Assembly: GCA_020638595.1 (NCBI GenBank)
Contig: JACKIG010000008.1
Span: 1 to 64,000 of the forward strand
DNA: 64,000 nt
Direction of reading: 5' to 3'
Origin: Rhodospirillaceae bacterium
Lineage (GTDB): Bacteria > Pseudomonadota > Alphaproteobacteria > DSM-16000 > Inquilinaceae
In this document: positions 9,539-17,611 of the stretch, one piece after another
How positions within the stretch are numbered: the stretch's first letter is position 1
Layout: every line of letters starts with the position of its first letter
Position numbers and translations under genes: made by a program
Notes under the pieces: model-generated
The model's database searches: none
What the model saw: only the letters and a program-made list of their open reading frames with translations
Told to the model about the DNA's origin: nothing

Positions 9539-12120
9539 GCCCGCCCCCGCGCGCCGTGCCGCAAGTCCAGCGCCATCGTCCGGCGGCGCACATCGATCGT
9601 GGCCGTGGCGCCCGTTGGGGCAGTGATCGTCGCCTGAGCCCCGCAGGGAAGATCGTCGAACAGGAACCAGCCCGCGGCATCCACGACCTGCGTCTGCGCC
9701 TGGGTCGTCCGGCCGTTCCAGGTGACGGACGCGACGACGCGGTCGCCGGGCATTGCCCCGTCCGCCCGTCCGCCGACGGTCAAGGGGTCCCCGTCCCCAA
9801 GTGGCGGCCGCACGCCCGGCCGGTTGAACGCAAGGTTGTGGACCATCAGGCGGTCGCCGGCCGCGCCGTGCAGGCGGATCGTCACCGCCGCCGTCGGATG
9901 GCTGGGCAGCGGGCCGCCGGGCCGGGCCGCGGCGGTCCAGCGGAGGCCGGCGAACGGTATCGCCAGCGCCCTTCCCCCCGCGCTGCCGAACGGCGCATAC
10001 CACGCGGTCAACGGACCCGCCGGCCATCGATCCGCCGGATCGGTCGTTGCGGCATCGAACAGCCGGAACCGGCCGCCGGTCCGGGTGTCTATCTCCACGC
10101 AGTACGACAGGCCCGCGCTGGACGCGGCCAGGTGCATCAACAGGGACTGCGCCCCGACCGGTGTCAATTCGCCTGGGTCAACCCGCAGGCAGGCATGGCC
10201 GGACGCGTCGATGGCGATCGCCAGCCCGTCCGCACACCATTCGGCCCGGCAGTTCTCGGCCGTCACCGTGTCGGGCAGCGACGCGAAGGCCGCGGGGCTC
10301 AACGGTTCGTGCAGGACACCGCGGCCGACGACGGTGATCGATGGTCGCCCGCCCTCGTCCGGCGGATTGCGCGCCAGCCACGGGACCGGCCGACCGTCCA
10401 GGAAGACGGCACAGCCCGCCGGATCGTCGGTTTGCAGGGTAAGGCCGTTCAGTTCATCCACGGCGTCGGGACAGCGCCCGCCCAGCACCGGGTCGGTCCA
10501 GGATGATATGTCGATGCGGTTGCGTGAGCGCCGCAGACAGCCCGGGTGTTCCGCCAGCCCGCGCAAGACCCGGGCGTAGTCATAGGCCAGCGAGGCCCGG
10601 GTGAACATCATGCGCGGGGCGGTGCGTGCTGCCGCGGTGATGCCAAACATGGCATCCTGCAAGCGGTCCATCACGCTGTCGGGGAAATGGGCCTTGCGGT
10701 CCCCGGGATCGGCCGGCTTCGGCCGCAGATTGCCGAGATGGGTGTAAAGCACCCAGGCACACCCGTCCGGACCTTCGGCAAAGCGGTCGAGCAGCGCCGC
10801 CATGCGCCGGGAAATCGTCAATGTCCCCTGGTTGGCGCTGTCGGGATCGGGCGCGCCGTCCCGGTCGGCAAGCGGCGCCAGCGCCCGACGCGCCACATAG
10901 ACGCCCTGGCCGTCGCGGGCGGTGGCGGGAACGATCAGGTTCAGGATCGGCATGTCGGCACCGGTCTCGCCCGTCCAGCCTGCCGGGTTGATGAACCGCA
11001 AGCCCAGGTCCCGGGCCAGCTCCGGCAAGGCATAGGCGAAGGACTCCAGATCGTCGACATAGCAGGCGTGAAACACGTCCCGCCCCTTGTGCCGGCCGTA
11101 GCGTGCGGGCAACGGGTCGCCTTGCAGCATCTCCAGGTTGCGCCGGGCGTGGTGATCCGCGGACCCCTCGCCGGCAAAGGCGAAGGCCGTGCAGTCGGTC
11201 AGCAGCGGCAGCCGGATACCGTACCGGCACGACAGGCGGTCGGCGCACCTGGCGATCGCGGCCCTGTGCAGGTTGACGATCCCGACGGTGGTGACAGGCG
11301 TGCCCGCGTCACCCCAATGGATGCTGCGGATATCGGCAACCGCGGGCACGACGGGGATCTCGCCGGCCGGTTCGAACAGGGTCGCGGCCCCCTCGGCCTC
11401 CAGCTTCGGCGTCCAGCCGGTCGCCGTATCGGTGACGCGCCGATAGCCGACGGTGCCACCGGACCGCAGTGCCACGGTCAGCGTCGCGGCCCCGTCGGGG
11501 GCAGCCACGCGCCCATGCAGCAGAATTCCCAGGGCCGGCATGGGTGCCGCGCCATGGATGCCGCCCCGGCAGAAGGCGTCCGCGTCGGGCAGCACCAGCA
11601 TGCCATCCGCCGCGGGCGACACGGGCAGCACGACGATCTTGGGGCCGGAGTTCATCAGACCGTGAAAATGGTCGATGTTGCCGAGATAGGCCTCGCGCAA
11701 CGTTTCGAAAAACGTCAGTCCATCCGCTGGCGCGCGGTACTCGCCGGCCGGCGGGGGTTCGGCGTTCCAGCCGAACAGCTTCATGCCGGGAAAATCGCCG
11801 ACGGGCGAATCGATCAGCCGCACGGAATCGCCGAAATCCAGCCCGCGCTCGGCGACGAACAGCCGACTGTAGAACTCATAGTCGGCTCGCGAAGACCCGT
11901 CGGTATCGCTGGCCAGCGCCAGGATGCCGCTGAACGGATACGGCAGCCGTCGCACCCCCAACCGGTCCAGCACGCGATGGCGCTGGGCCAGGTCTTCCGG
12001 ACCCAGCCGGTTGGCGGCGGACAGCGGTGTCGGATCGCGCAGCGGTGCGGCCGGATTTGCGTGTCGCTGCAACGACCGCGCCGCCGCCTTCACCTTCGTC
12101 ATGATGCCCAAGCCCAGCAT
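9532..12120 (-). CDS. Large protein of unknown function, first gene of the glycan-modification operon
   Basis: An 862-residue protein I cannot assign to a family. The N-terminal part (about 50-530) has features seen in TIM-barrel hydrolases or deacetylases: SGILALASDTDGSS (Asp pair), NIDHFHGLMNSG (His-x-His), a Cys/Asp-containing FHACYVDDLESFAY, and VLYTHLGNLRP. The C-terminal third (about 560-862) is rich in short beta-strand patterns and Gly/Asp/Pro, like stacked carbohydrate-binding or Ig-like domains (TIRLHGAAGDRLMVHNL, DAAGWFLFDDLPCG). There is no signal peptide and no membrane helix. ATG 12120 follows GGAG at a good distance; ATG 12168 is an in-frame alternative. The gene overlaps paralogue B by 7 bases, so they are co-expressed. 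Context suggests a role on the same glycan, possibly as a third deacetylase-like enzyme. Confidence 0.75.
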   Translation of the reverse strand: MLGLGIMTKVKAAARSLQRHANPAAPLRDPTPLSAANRLGPEDLAQRHRVLDRLGVRRLPYPFSGILALASDTDGSSRADYEFYSRLFVAERGLDFGDSVRLIDSPVGDFPGMKLFGWNAEPPPAGEYRAPADGLTFFETLREAYLGNIDHFHGLMNSGPKIVVLPVSPAADGMLVLPDADAFCRGGIHGAAPMPALGILLHGRVAAPDGAATLTVALRSGGTVGYRRVTDTATGWTPKLEAEGAATLFEPAGEIPVVPAVADIRSIHWGDAGTPVTTVGIVNLHRAAIARCADRLSCRYGIRLPLLTDCTAFAFAGEGSADHHARRNLEMLQGDPLPARYGRHKGRDVFHACYVDDLESFAYALPELARDLGLRFINPAGWTGETGADMPILNLIVPATARDGQGVYVARRALAPLADRDGAPDPDSANQGTLTISRRMAALLDRFAEGPDGCAWVLYTHLGNLRPKPADPGDRKAHFPDSVMDRLQDAMFGITAAARTAPRMMFTRASLAYDYARVLRGLAEHPGCLRRSRNRIDISSWTDPVLGGRCPDAVDELNGLTLQTDDPAGCAVFLDGRPVPWLARNPPDEGGRPSITVVGRGVLHEPLSPAAFASLPDTVTAENCRAEWCADGLAIAIDASGHACLRVDPGELTPVGAQSLLMHLAASSAGLSYCVEIDTRTGGRFRLFDAATTDPADRWPAGPLTAWYAPFGSAGGRALAIPFAGLRWTAAARPGGPLPSHPTAAVTIRLHGAAGDRLMVHNLAFNRPGVRPPLGDGDPLTVGGRADGAMPGDRVVASVTWNGRTTQAQTQVVDAAGWFLFDDLPCGAQATITAPTGATATIDVRRRTMALDLRHGARGRAC

Positions 12121-12224
12121 CGACCGCTCCGTCCCGCCCCCGTCCCAGGTGCTCCGATGCGCAGGCATACAGGCACAGGGCCGGGCTTGGCGAGGCTGCT
12201 GTCGCCATGCCCGCAAACCCAGGC

Positions 12225-14291
12225 CTAGTCGTCCTTGAGGAAATCCTCGATCGACTGACCGGAGGCATCGGCCTGCTTGTAGTCGTCGGTGGTGCGTGGG
12301 CGCGGCCGATCGCCTGCGGCCATCGGGTGCGCGTCCTTCGCCAGGCGCACCCGCACGCGGCAGTCGTCGCACATCTGCAGCATGGCGATGCGGTCTTGCG
12401 ACTGGAACATCCAGTGCCCCGCCAGTTGCCGGGTGATCCTGTCGATGGTCGATTTGGCGGCGAACGGCTTGCCGCATTCGATGCAGGCAAACGGCTCCTC
12501 CTGGTGCAGGACGACCGGTTGCATCGCCTCCGGCCCGAGGGTCAGCCGCGGTTCCAGCGTGATGACCCGTTCCGGGCAGATCCTGGCGCACAGGCCGCAT
12601 TGCACGCAGGCTGCCTCGGTCAGGCGGACCGTGGGCCGGTCGGGATCATCGGACAAGGCGTCGGCCGGGCAGGACGATACGCAGGCCAGGCAGAGGGTGC
12701 ATCCGCCGGTCTCGATCCGGATACGGCCGTAGGGCGCGCCCGGCGGCAGGGGAACGATACCCGGTGGCCGGGGCGCCGCGTCGGCCAGCGCCTTCAGTGC
12801 GATGCGCGCCACCTCGCGCTTGCCGCCCACCGGCAGGATCGCGGCCTCAGCGCACGGTCCCAGCGGTTCCAGCGCATGAAGTGCATGGTCGACCGTATCG
12901 GGATCCTCGGCCGCAAGCGTCACGATGCGGCCGGGCGCTGCGAACCCGAAGCCGGCGAGGATGGTGGTCGTCAGCGCGATTTCGGCGTCAAGTGCCGCGG
13001 CCGCGTCCGGTGAGCGCGGGTCGGCAAGGATGACGACCCGTTCGAACCCGACGGCAAAGGCACTGGCCAGGGCGTCGTGGCCGATGCTGGTGACGGCGTG
13101 CAACCCCAGCGGAATGACATGGGCCGGCAGGCCCCGCCCCCGTCGTGCGATAACGTTGATGATGTCGAACCCGTGGCCTTCGCTGTGCAGCAGCAACACC
13201 GGCCGGCTACCGCCGGCGGACCGGAAGGTGCGGGCCAGGGTCTGAATGCGGTGCACAAGGCCCGCGCGGTCGGGCAGGCGATAGGACAGGGCGCCGGTCG
13301 GGCAATGGGCGGCACAGCCGCCGCAGCCGCCGCAGACCGCGCTATCGACGGCGATGCCGTCTCCGGCGGGGGCGATCGCCCCGATGGGGCAGGCATCCAG
13401 GCAATTGCGGCACCCGACCTGCCGCGCCCGGGAATGGGCGCAGATCGCCGGATCATAGTCGACATAGATCGGCTTCTCGAAGCTGCCGGCCATGTCGCTG
13501 GCGTCGAAGACGGCACGCATCACCGCAAGGGGACTGCCGGGGTCGGCACGGAAATACCCGTCCGGCGCCGCCGCCGGGCGGAACAGGCCAGGCCCGCCGG
13601 AAAGATCGAGGATGATGCTGCATCGGGTCTGCACGCCGTCATGCGGTCGCCCGAAGGCCGGCGACCGGCGCGAGGACGGCAGCATCGCGGCATGGCCGGC
13701 CACCGTGACGTCGAACTGCCCCAGCGCGCCGGTGATCCCTGTGATGCGGCCGCAATACACCGCGAAATCCAGGGTCGGCGGCAGGATGACGTCGTCGTCC
13801 GCTTGATCCAGCAGCAGGATGACCGACAGCCGCGCCGACAGCGCCTGCGCAACCTCCACCGCTGCCGGGCCGCTGCCGTAGACCAGGCACAGCCCGTCGC
13901 TCTCGATGGACCTGACCTCCGCCGGGCGGATCTCCGCGGCCGCATCGGCCAGCAGGGCCGCGATCTTCGGCAGGGCCGACGCACCGGCCTCGCCCCAGCC
14001 TGCCCGCTCGCGGATATTGACGAAGGCCAGCCTGCCCGCGAACCGCGCATCGTCCGCCACTTCCCGGAACAGCGGCGCCTCCTGCGTGCAGGCGACCAGC
14101 ACGCCGTCCGCCTGCCCGATCATCCTTTCGAACGATGCCAGATCGCCCCGGCACAGCTGGTGATGAAGGGGTGGAAGATCCGCATCGAGGGCCCTGGACA
14201 GGCGGCCGCAATCGATCTTCATCGTTCCTTCGCAGTCGCAGATCCCGACCTGCCATCGGCCAAGCTTCACCGGCGTCCCCCCATTGTTCAT
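12225..14291 (-). CDS. Polyferredoxin (4Fe-4S binding protein) of the formate dehydrogenase cluster
   Basis: A 688-residue cytoplasmic electron-transfer protein. Cys motifs are readable in order: CRNCLDACPIGAI preceded by CAHSRARQVG (about 290-310), CGGCGGCAAHCPTGAL (about 325), CTLCLACVSSCPADAL (about 540), CVQCGLCARICPERVI (about 570), then the CxxC pairs CIECGK and CDDCRV near the end. That gives at least four likely [4Fe-4S] clusters plus a possible metal site. Proteins of this layout accompany DUF3305/DUF3306 and FDH3-type formate dehydrogenases in Alphaproteobacteria (family knowledge). It is transcribed divergently from DUF3305 with 83 bases between. ATG 14291 gives the longest form; GTG 14270 has a better ribosome-binding site (GGGGGG six bases upstream) and may be the true start. 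Confidence 0.85.
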   Translation of the reverse strand: MNNGGTPVKLGRWQVGICDCEGTMKIDCGRLSRALDADLPPLHHQLCRGDLASFERMIGQADGVLVACTQEAPLFREVADDARFAGRLAFVNIRERAGWGEAGASALPKIAALLADAAAEIRPAEVRSIESDGLCLVYGSGPAAVEVAQALSARLSVILLLDQADDDVILPPTLDFAVYCGRITGITGALGQFDVTVAGHAAMLPSSRRSPAFGRPHDGVQTRCSIILDLSGGPGLFRPAAAPDGYFRADPGSPLAVMRAVFDASDMAGSFEKPIYVDYDPAICAHSRARQVGCRNCLDACPIGAIAPAGDGIAVDSAVCGGCGGCAAHCPTGALSYRLPDRAGLVHRIQTLARTFRSAGGSRPVLLLHSEGHGFDIINVIARRGRGLPAHVIPLGLHAVTSIGHDALASAFAVGFERVVILADPRSPDAAAALDAEIALTTTILAGFGFAAPGRIVTLAAEDPDTVDHALHALEPLGPCAEAAILPVGGKREVARIALKALADAAPRPPGIVPLPPGAPYGRIRIETGGCTLCLACVSSCPADALSDDPDRPTVRLTEAACVQCGLCARICPERVITLEPRLTLGPEAMQPVVLHQEEPFACIECGKPFAAKSTIDRITRQLAGHWMFQSQDRIAMLQMCDDCRVRVRLAKDAHPMAAGDRPRPRTTDDYKQADASGQSIEDFLKDD

Positions 14292-14374
14292 TTTAGAGAA
14301 TTCATTTTGCCCATTGTCGGCGATCGGCTACATCCGTTCAATCCAGCGCTTTCAAAGCTTTGGTGTAAGCACGC

Positions 14375-14914
14375 GTGGATAGAGAGATTCGCATCCCCGT
14401 CGGCGTGATCGTCGAGCGACGGCAGCTGGCAAGCGCCTGGGCCGACGCGGCGTGGCTGCCGGTGGCCGTGCTGCCCGGACCGATCCCGGCGCCGGACGGC
14501 ATGGTGCTGCGCGAGACGGAAGAAACGGTCCAGTATCTCGCCGGGCAAGCCACGCTTTGCCTGTTTGCCAGCGATGCGGAAGCCTACAGGTTCAACCTCG
14601 ACAGCCGGACGCCGGCCCTCTACGTCGTCCTGAGGGCGACCAAGGAAGGCCCCCTTCCCGTCCGTCCACACCTGGTGACGGCATCGCCGTACGAGGCGCA
14701 GGACTATCTGGACAGCGGCGAGGATATCGTCGAGCGCGTTGCCGTACCGGAGGCCATCCACGCCCGGCTGGCCCAGTTCGTGGACGCCTTTTTCGTCGAG
14801 CAGCCGTTCCGCAAGCGCAAGCGCGACCCCGACGGCCCCGACGATGGCGACCGCCGCGGCGCACCGATCGCCCTGAGGCCGCGCAAGCGCAGTCGCGGTG
14901 CCGCACATGACTGA
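14375..14914 (+). CDS. DUF3305 domain protein, formate dehydrogenase-associated
   Basis: A 179-residue soluble protein starting at GTG 14375. The conserved DUF3305 region covers about residues 1-145 (IPVGVIVERRQLASAWAD, then LDSRTPALYVVLR and the C-terminal FVDAFFVEQPFRKRKRDP). The tail is a basic, low-complexity stretch. DUF3305 is of unknown function and is found almost always next to DUF3306 and formate dehydrogenase genes, which suggests a role in assembly or maturation (family knowledge plus inference). Its stop overlaps the start of the DUF3306 gene by 8 bases, so the two are translationally coupled. The 83-base gap to the divergent polyferredoxin must hold both promoters. Confidence 0.85.
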   Translation: MDREIRIPVGVIVERRQLASAWADAAWLPVAVLPGPIPAPDGMVLRETEETVQYLAGQATLCLFASDAEAYRFNLDSRTPALYVVLRATKEGPLPVRPHLVTASPYEAQDYLDSGEDIVERVAVPEAIHARLAQFVDAFFVEQPFRKRKRDPDGPDDGDRRGAPIALRPRKRSRGAAHD

Positions 14915-15605
14915 CGACAGACCGGCCGGCAGCGCCCTGTCGCGCTGGGCACGGCGCAAGGCGGCCGCACGATCCGCCGGGGCCGCAGCACCGCCGGTGC
15001 CGGCCGACGACGGGGCGCAGCAGCGGGACGACGCTGCCTCGTCAAGCGAGCAGGCGCAGCAGCTGGCCAACCGGAAAGCGGCGGAAGCGATCGACCTGGC
15101 GAGCCTCGGGGACAACCCCGACGTCACGCCGTTCCTGAAGCCCGGGGTGCCGCCGGCCCTGCGCCAGGCCGCGCTGCGCCAGCTCTACCGGCTGAATCCG
15201 AAGCTCGCCAATCTCGACGGGCTGGTCGACTACGACGATGATTTCCGCAGCCCGTCGATGACGCTCAGCACGTTCCGGTCGGCGTGGCAGGCCGGTCGCG
15301 GCTATCTGAACCGGCCGACGGAGGGGACGACCACCGCACACGAGGCGCCGCCACCGGCCGACAAATCCGACCCGCCGCCGCCCGCCGACGGGACGGCCGG
15401 CACACTCACCCCCGCCAGGGCCGTCGCCCCGCAGTCACCCGCCGCCGGCCCGCCGGAACCGGATACCGGCGCAGCGACGGAGATCCCCCGCCGGTCGGGA
15501 CCGGCATCGTTGCGGTCCAGGCTGGGATTGTCGGATGGGACCGGCGCGAACGGCACGCCGGTGCCGGTCGCCTCACCGTCCCGCGGCCTGGGCCACGCAG
15601 AGTGA
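14907..15605 (+). CDS. DUF3306 domain protein, formate dehydrogenase-associated
   Basis: A 232-residue soluble protein. The DUF3306 core is at about residues 1-130: FLSRWARRK-like start (SALSRWARRKAAAR), IDLASLGDNPDVTPFLKPGV, and ALRQLYRLNPKLANLDGLVD followed by YDDDF. The remaining 100 residues are Pro/Ala/Asp-rich and probably disordered. ATG 14907 overlaps the DUF3305 stop (ATGACTGA arrangement) and is preferred to the in-frame GTG at 14898. The function is unknown; its constant partnership with DUF3305 and formate dehydrogenase points to cofactor insertion or complex assembly (inference). The 3' end overlaps the convergent small gene at 15573-15881 by 33 bases. Confidence 0.85.
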   Translation: MTDDRPAGSALSRWARRKAAARSAGAAAPPVPADDGAQQRDDAASSSEQAQQLANRKAAEAIDLASLGDNPDVTPFLKPGVPPALRQAALRQLYRLNPKLANLDGLVDYDDDFRSPSMTLSTFRSAWQAGRGYLNRPTEGTTTAHEAPPPADKSDPPPPADGTAGTLTPARAVAPQSPAAGPPEPDTGAATEIPRRSGPASLRSRLGLSDGTGANGTPVPVASPSRGLGHAE

Positions 15606-15881
15606 GACCGCCCGGGACCTGAATGCCTCGTACTGCGCGTCGCCGATCAGCCCGTCGGCACGCATGCGGTCGACATCGCCAATCCGCGTCGCGAGACACG
15701 CCGCCAGCACCGGATCGCCATCGGCGGATGCCATGTCGGCCTGCGGCTCCGTCAGGTCGCCGAACAGGGCGACCACGTCGTCGCGCCAAAGGCTGTAGAA
15801 CATCACGGCGAGGGCCACCGCCAGGCACAAGGCGGCAAGGCGTGCCCACTTCGAATCCACCGCCGATGTGGTGCGGGTCAT
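15573..15881 (-). CDS. Small single-span membrane protein of unknown function
   Basis: A 102-residue predicted protein with one N-terminal membrane helix at about residues 13-32 (LAALCLAVALAVMFYSLW) and a soluble C-terminal part containing DPVLAACLATRIGDVDRM and GDAQYEAFRSRAVSLC. The C-terminal part resembles the short SHOCT-like pattern in which a small helical segment follows a membrane anchor, but I do not assign it to a family. It is convergent with DUF3306, overlapping its 3' end by 33 bases, and the double-hairpin repeat lies immediately upstream of its start. It could be read through from the formate dehydrogenase operon if the repeat is not a full terminator. The amino-acid composition looks genuine rather than a reverse-strand shadow. 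Confidence 0.6.
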   Translation of the reverse strand: MTRTTSAVDSKWARLAALCLAVALAVMFYSLWRDDVVALFGDLTEPQADMASADGDPVLAACLATRIGDVDRMRADGLIGDAQYEAFRSRAVSLCVAQAAGR

Positions 15882-15893
15882 CGCTGCCCCCTA

Positions 15894-16006
15894 AGCAAGA
15901 TGACATCAGGCTGAATCGGCCTGATGTCTGAATCTTGCTCTCATTCATATAGTTAGAGACTGATTCAGCGAAGATGTCGATCCGACATCTTCGCATCAGG
16001 CTCTAG
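15894..16006. repeat. Double-hairpin intergenic repeat, copy 1 (partly degenerate)
   Basis: About 113 bp nearly identical to 52476-52585. Hairpin 1 has outer arms AGCAAGAT/ATCTTGCT and inner arms GACATCAGGC/GCCTGATGTC around a TGAATCG loop. After a short CTCATTCATATAG linker comes hairpin 2. In this copy its left arm has diverged (AGAGACTGATTCAGCG), but the inner 12 bp GCGAAGATGTCG still pair with CGACATCTTCGC. It sits after the last gene of the minus-strand formate dehydrogenase operon, so a terminator or mRNA 3'-end stabilising role is plausible. Confidence 0.85.
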
Positions 16007-16044
16007 TGCCGCTGCCGTGCCTTCAACGGCAGGTTGGCCAACGG

Positions 16045-16239
16045 TCAAGGCAGTTCGATCTCGCCTTCGACCACGTGATTGAGGGCCGCTCCCTCCGCCG
16101 TCAGCTGCATCCTGACCTTCAGGGTGCGTTGTCCCTGCGGCGCGCCGGCCCGCACGGCGGCCTCGATCTCCCGCTGCGAGGTGACGCCCACCTGCTTAAG
16201 GAACTTGCGCATCGACATGTTGAACGCTTCTTCGCTCAT
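16045..16239 (-). CDS. DUF6494 family small protein
   Basis: A 64-residue soluble protein starting MSEEAFNMSMRKFLKQVGVT and containing SQREIEAAVRAG, the hallmark of the DUF6494 family. The second half (TLKVRMQLTAEGAALNHVVE) would form a beta segment, and the chain ends in an acidic GEIELP. The function is unknown. It is the last gene of the minus-strand formate dehydrogenase operon, 52 bases after the 42-residue membrane peptide, and is followed by the double-hairpin repeat. Its position suggests an accessory or regulatory role in the formate dehydrogenase system, though relatives of this size also occur elsewhere in alphaproteobacterial genomes. Confidence 0.8.
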   Translation of the reverse strand: MSEEAFNMSMRKFLKQVGVTSQREIEAAVRAGAPQGQRTLKVRMQLTAEGAALNHVVEGEIELP

Positions 16240-16291
16240 GGGACGGGGTACCTCCTGGCGCCGGTCGGCGGATCAAGTGAATGGCAGCGGC

Positions 16292-16420
16292 CTAGAGACG
16301 GACCGATGCGGTCGGGCTGGTGCGCGCGGTTGCGGTGCTGAAGTCCATCTGTCCCAGCACAATTGCCGCCGACACGGCGACGACGGCCATCATCACGACA
16401 CCGATCGCGAATGCCTTCAT
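16292..16420 (-). CDS. 42-residue single-span membrane peptide in the formate dehydrogenase operon
   Basis: A short gene encoding MKAFAIGVVMMAVVAVSA and continuing through AIVLGQMDFSTATA to the end TSPTASVRL. One membrane helix (about residues 3-24) is followed by a short polar tail. A clear ribosome-binding site, GGAGG, lies 10 bases before the ATG, and the gene sits 24 bases after the gamma subunit stop on the same strand, so it is very likely translated. Small single-span proteins are common accessory subunits of respiratory complexes; a structural role beside the cytochrome b subunit is an inference. No annotated homologue is claimed. Confidence 0.65.
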   Translation of the reverse strand: MKAFAIGVVMMAVVAVSAAIVLGQMDFSTATARTSPTASVRL

Positions 16421-16444
16421 GGGCCCGATGCCTCCGTGGCTTGG

Positions 16445-17575
16445 CTATTCGGCCGGGGATTCCGACGGCCGGGCCGGCGCGGCCCGCTCCCGCTCGATCT
16501 CTTCGACCCAAAGGTTATGATGTTCGCGCGCCCAGTTGAGGTCAACTTTCCCGGTGCCCATCGCTTCGAACGCGCCTTCCATGCCAATCGTCCCGATGTA
16601 GATGTGGAACATGATGATCACGATGAAGACGACGCTGATGATCGAATGCCAGAGCTGCGAATACTGCTGTTCCTGAATGGGATTGAGGACGGTCGGCAGG
16701 TCCGTCGAAAACACGTAGTTGACTATGGAAAATATGCCCGACGTGAAGCCGGTGGTATAGGGGAACAGCAGCGCCAACCCCGACAGGGATAGCAGAATGC
16801 CGAACAGCATGACGGCCCAGAACACGAGTTTCTGGCCGGCATTGAACTTCCTGGCCGGCGCATGCAGCCCCGGCACCAACCCGCCGCCCCGCAAGACCCA
16901 GACCACATCGTGCCGGTTGGGGATGTTCTCGCGGATCCACAGTGCGAACACCGTCACCAGGGCGGCCATGAAGGCAAAGGCCACGCAGTTGTGGATAAGC
17001 TTGCCCGTGCTCGCCAGCGTGGAAAACGCGTCATGGCCGATCAGCGGGATCAGCGCCTCGCGGCCATAGCGCAGGGTCGACCCGGTCACGGCGAGCAGGA
17101 TGAAGCTTGACGCCAGCATCCAATGCGCCGCCCGCTCGAGCGTGGAGAACCGCTTGATCTTCCGGCCGCTGCGCCCGTGCCTGAGACGCACGCGCCCGTG
17201 CAGGGCGAAGAACAGACACATCAGGAACAGCATGCCGACGATGTACATCGCCCCATAGGTCGGCAGCGCCTCGCTGTTGACCTCGCGCCAGCGCTGACCT
17301 TCCGACTGGATCAGCACGCCGGCATTGGGGTTCTCGATATTGATCGTCGCCGGGCTGCCTTGCCGCAGCGCACGCCAGATATCCGCATCCGACTGCTGGC
17401 CCAGCGTGCCGCCCGGCGGGCCGGGGTCTACGGCAGCATCCTGCGCATCGGCCGGGCCGGCCCAGGCCAGCACGGCGACGATCGCCAGGACGCAAAGCGC
17501 CAAGCCCCATCGCCACGCCGATGCCCGCATCCGCACCGCGTCCGGATCTGCCCCGGCTCGACCCCCCATGGTCAT
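16445..17575 (-). CDS. Formate dehydrogenase gamma subunit (cytochrome b556)
   Basis: A 376-residue membrane subunit that anchors the enzyme and passes electrons to quinone through b-type haems. An N-terminal hydrophobic segment ending in AGPADAQD is a likely signal or anchor; a periplasmic linker of about 90 residues follows. The cytochrome b region from about residue 135 includes ERAAHWMLASSFILLAVTG, KLIHNCVAFAFMAALVTVFA, FWAVMLFGILLSLSGLALLF and VVFIVIIMFHIYIGTIGM. The His residues in these helices are the expected haem ligands. Longer than the E. coli FdnI/FdoI type because of the N-terminal extension, as in other alphaproteobacterial versions. It lies 36 bases after the beta subunit. The start could instead be ATG 17569 or the internal ATG that gives MRASAWRW. 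Confidence 0.9.
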   Translation of the reverse strand: MTMGGRAGADPDAVRMRASAWRWGLALCVLAIVAVLAWAGPADAQDAAVDPGPPGGTLGQQSDADIWRALRQGSPATINIENPNAGVLIQSEGQRWREVNSEALPTYGAMYIVGMLFLMCLFFALHGRVRLRHGRSGRKIKRFSTLERAAHWMLASSFILLAVTGSTLRYGREALIPLIGHDAFSTLASTGKLIHNCVAFAFMAALVTVFALWIRENIPNRHDVVWVLRGGGLVPGLHAPARKFNAGQKLVFWAVMLFGILLSLSGLALLFPYTTGFTSGIFSIVNYVFSTDLPTVLNPIQEQQYSQLWHSIISVVFIVIIMFHIYIGTIGMEGAFEAMGTGKVDLNWAREHHNLWVEEIERERAAPARPSESPAE

Positions 17576-17611
17576 GCGCCCGTTCCCCGCCCGGCGGCGG
17601 CCGCCCGGCGG

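Noticed and set aside
15406..15996. Frame beginning MRRCRIDIF, with a similar one at 52360-52575, as a shared protein family
   Set aside because: The similarity comes only from translating the hairpin repeat; downstream parts are unrelated antisense sequence.
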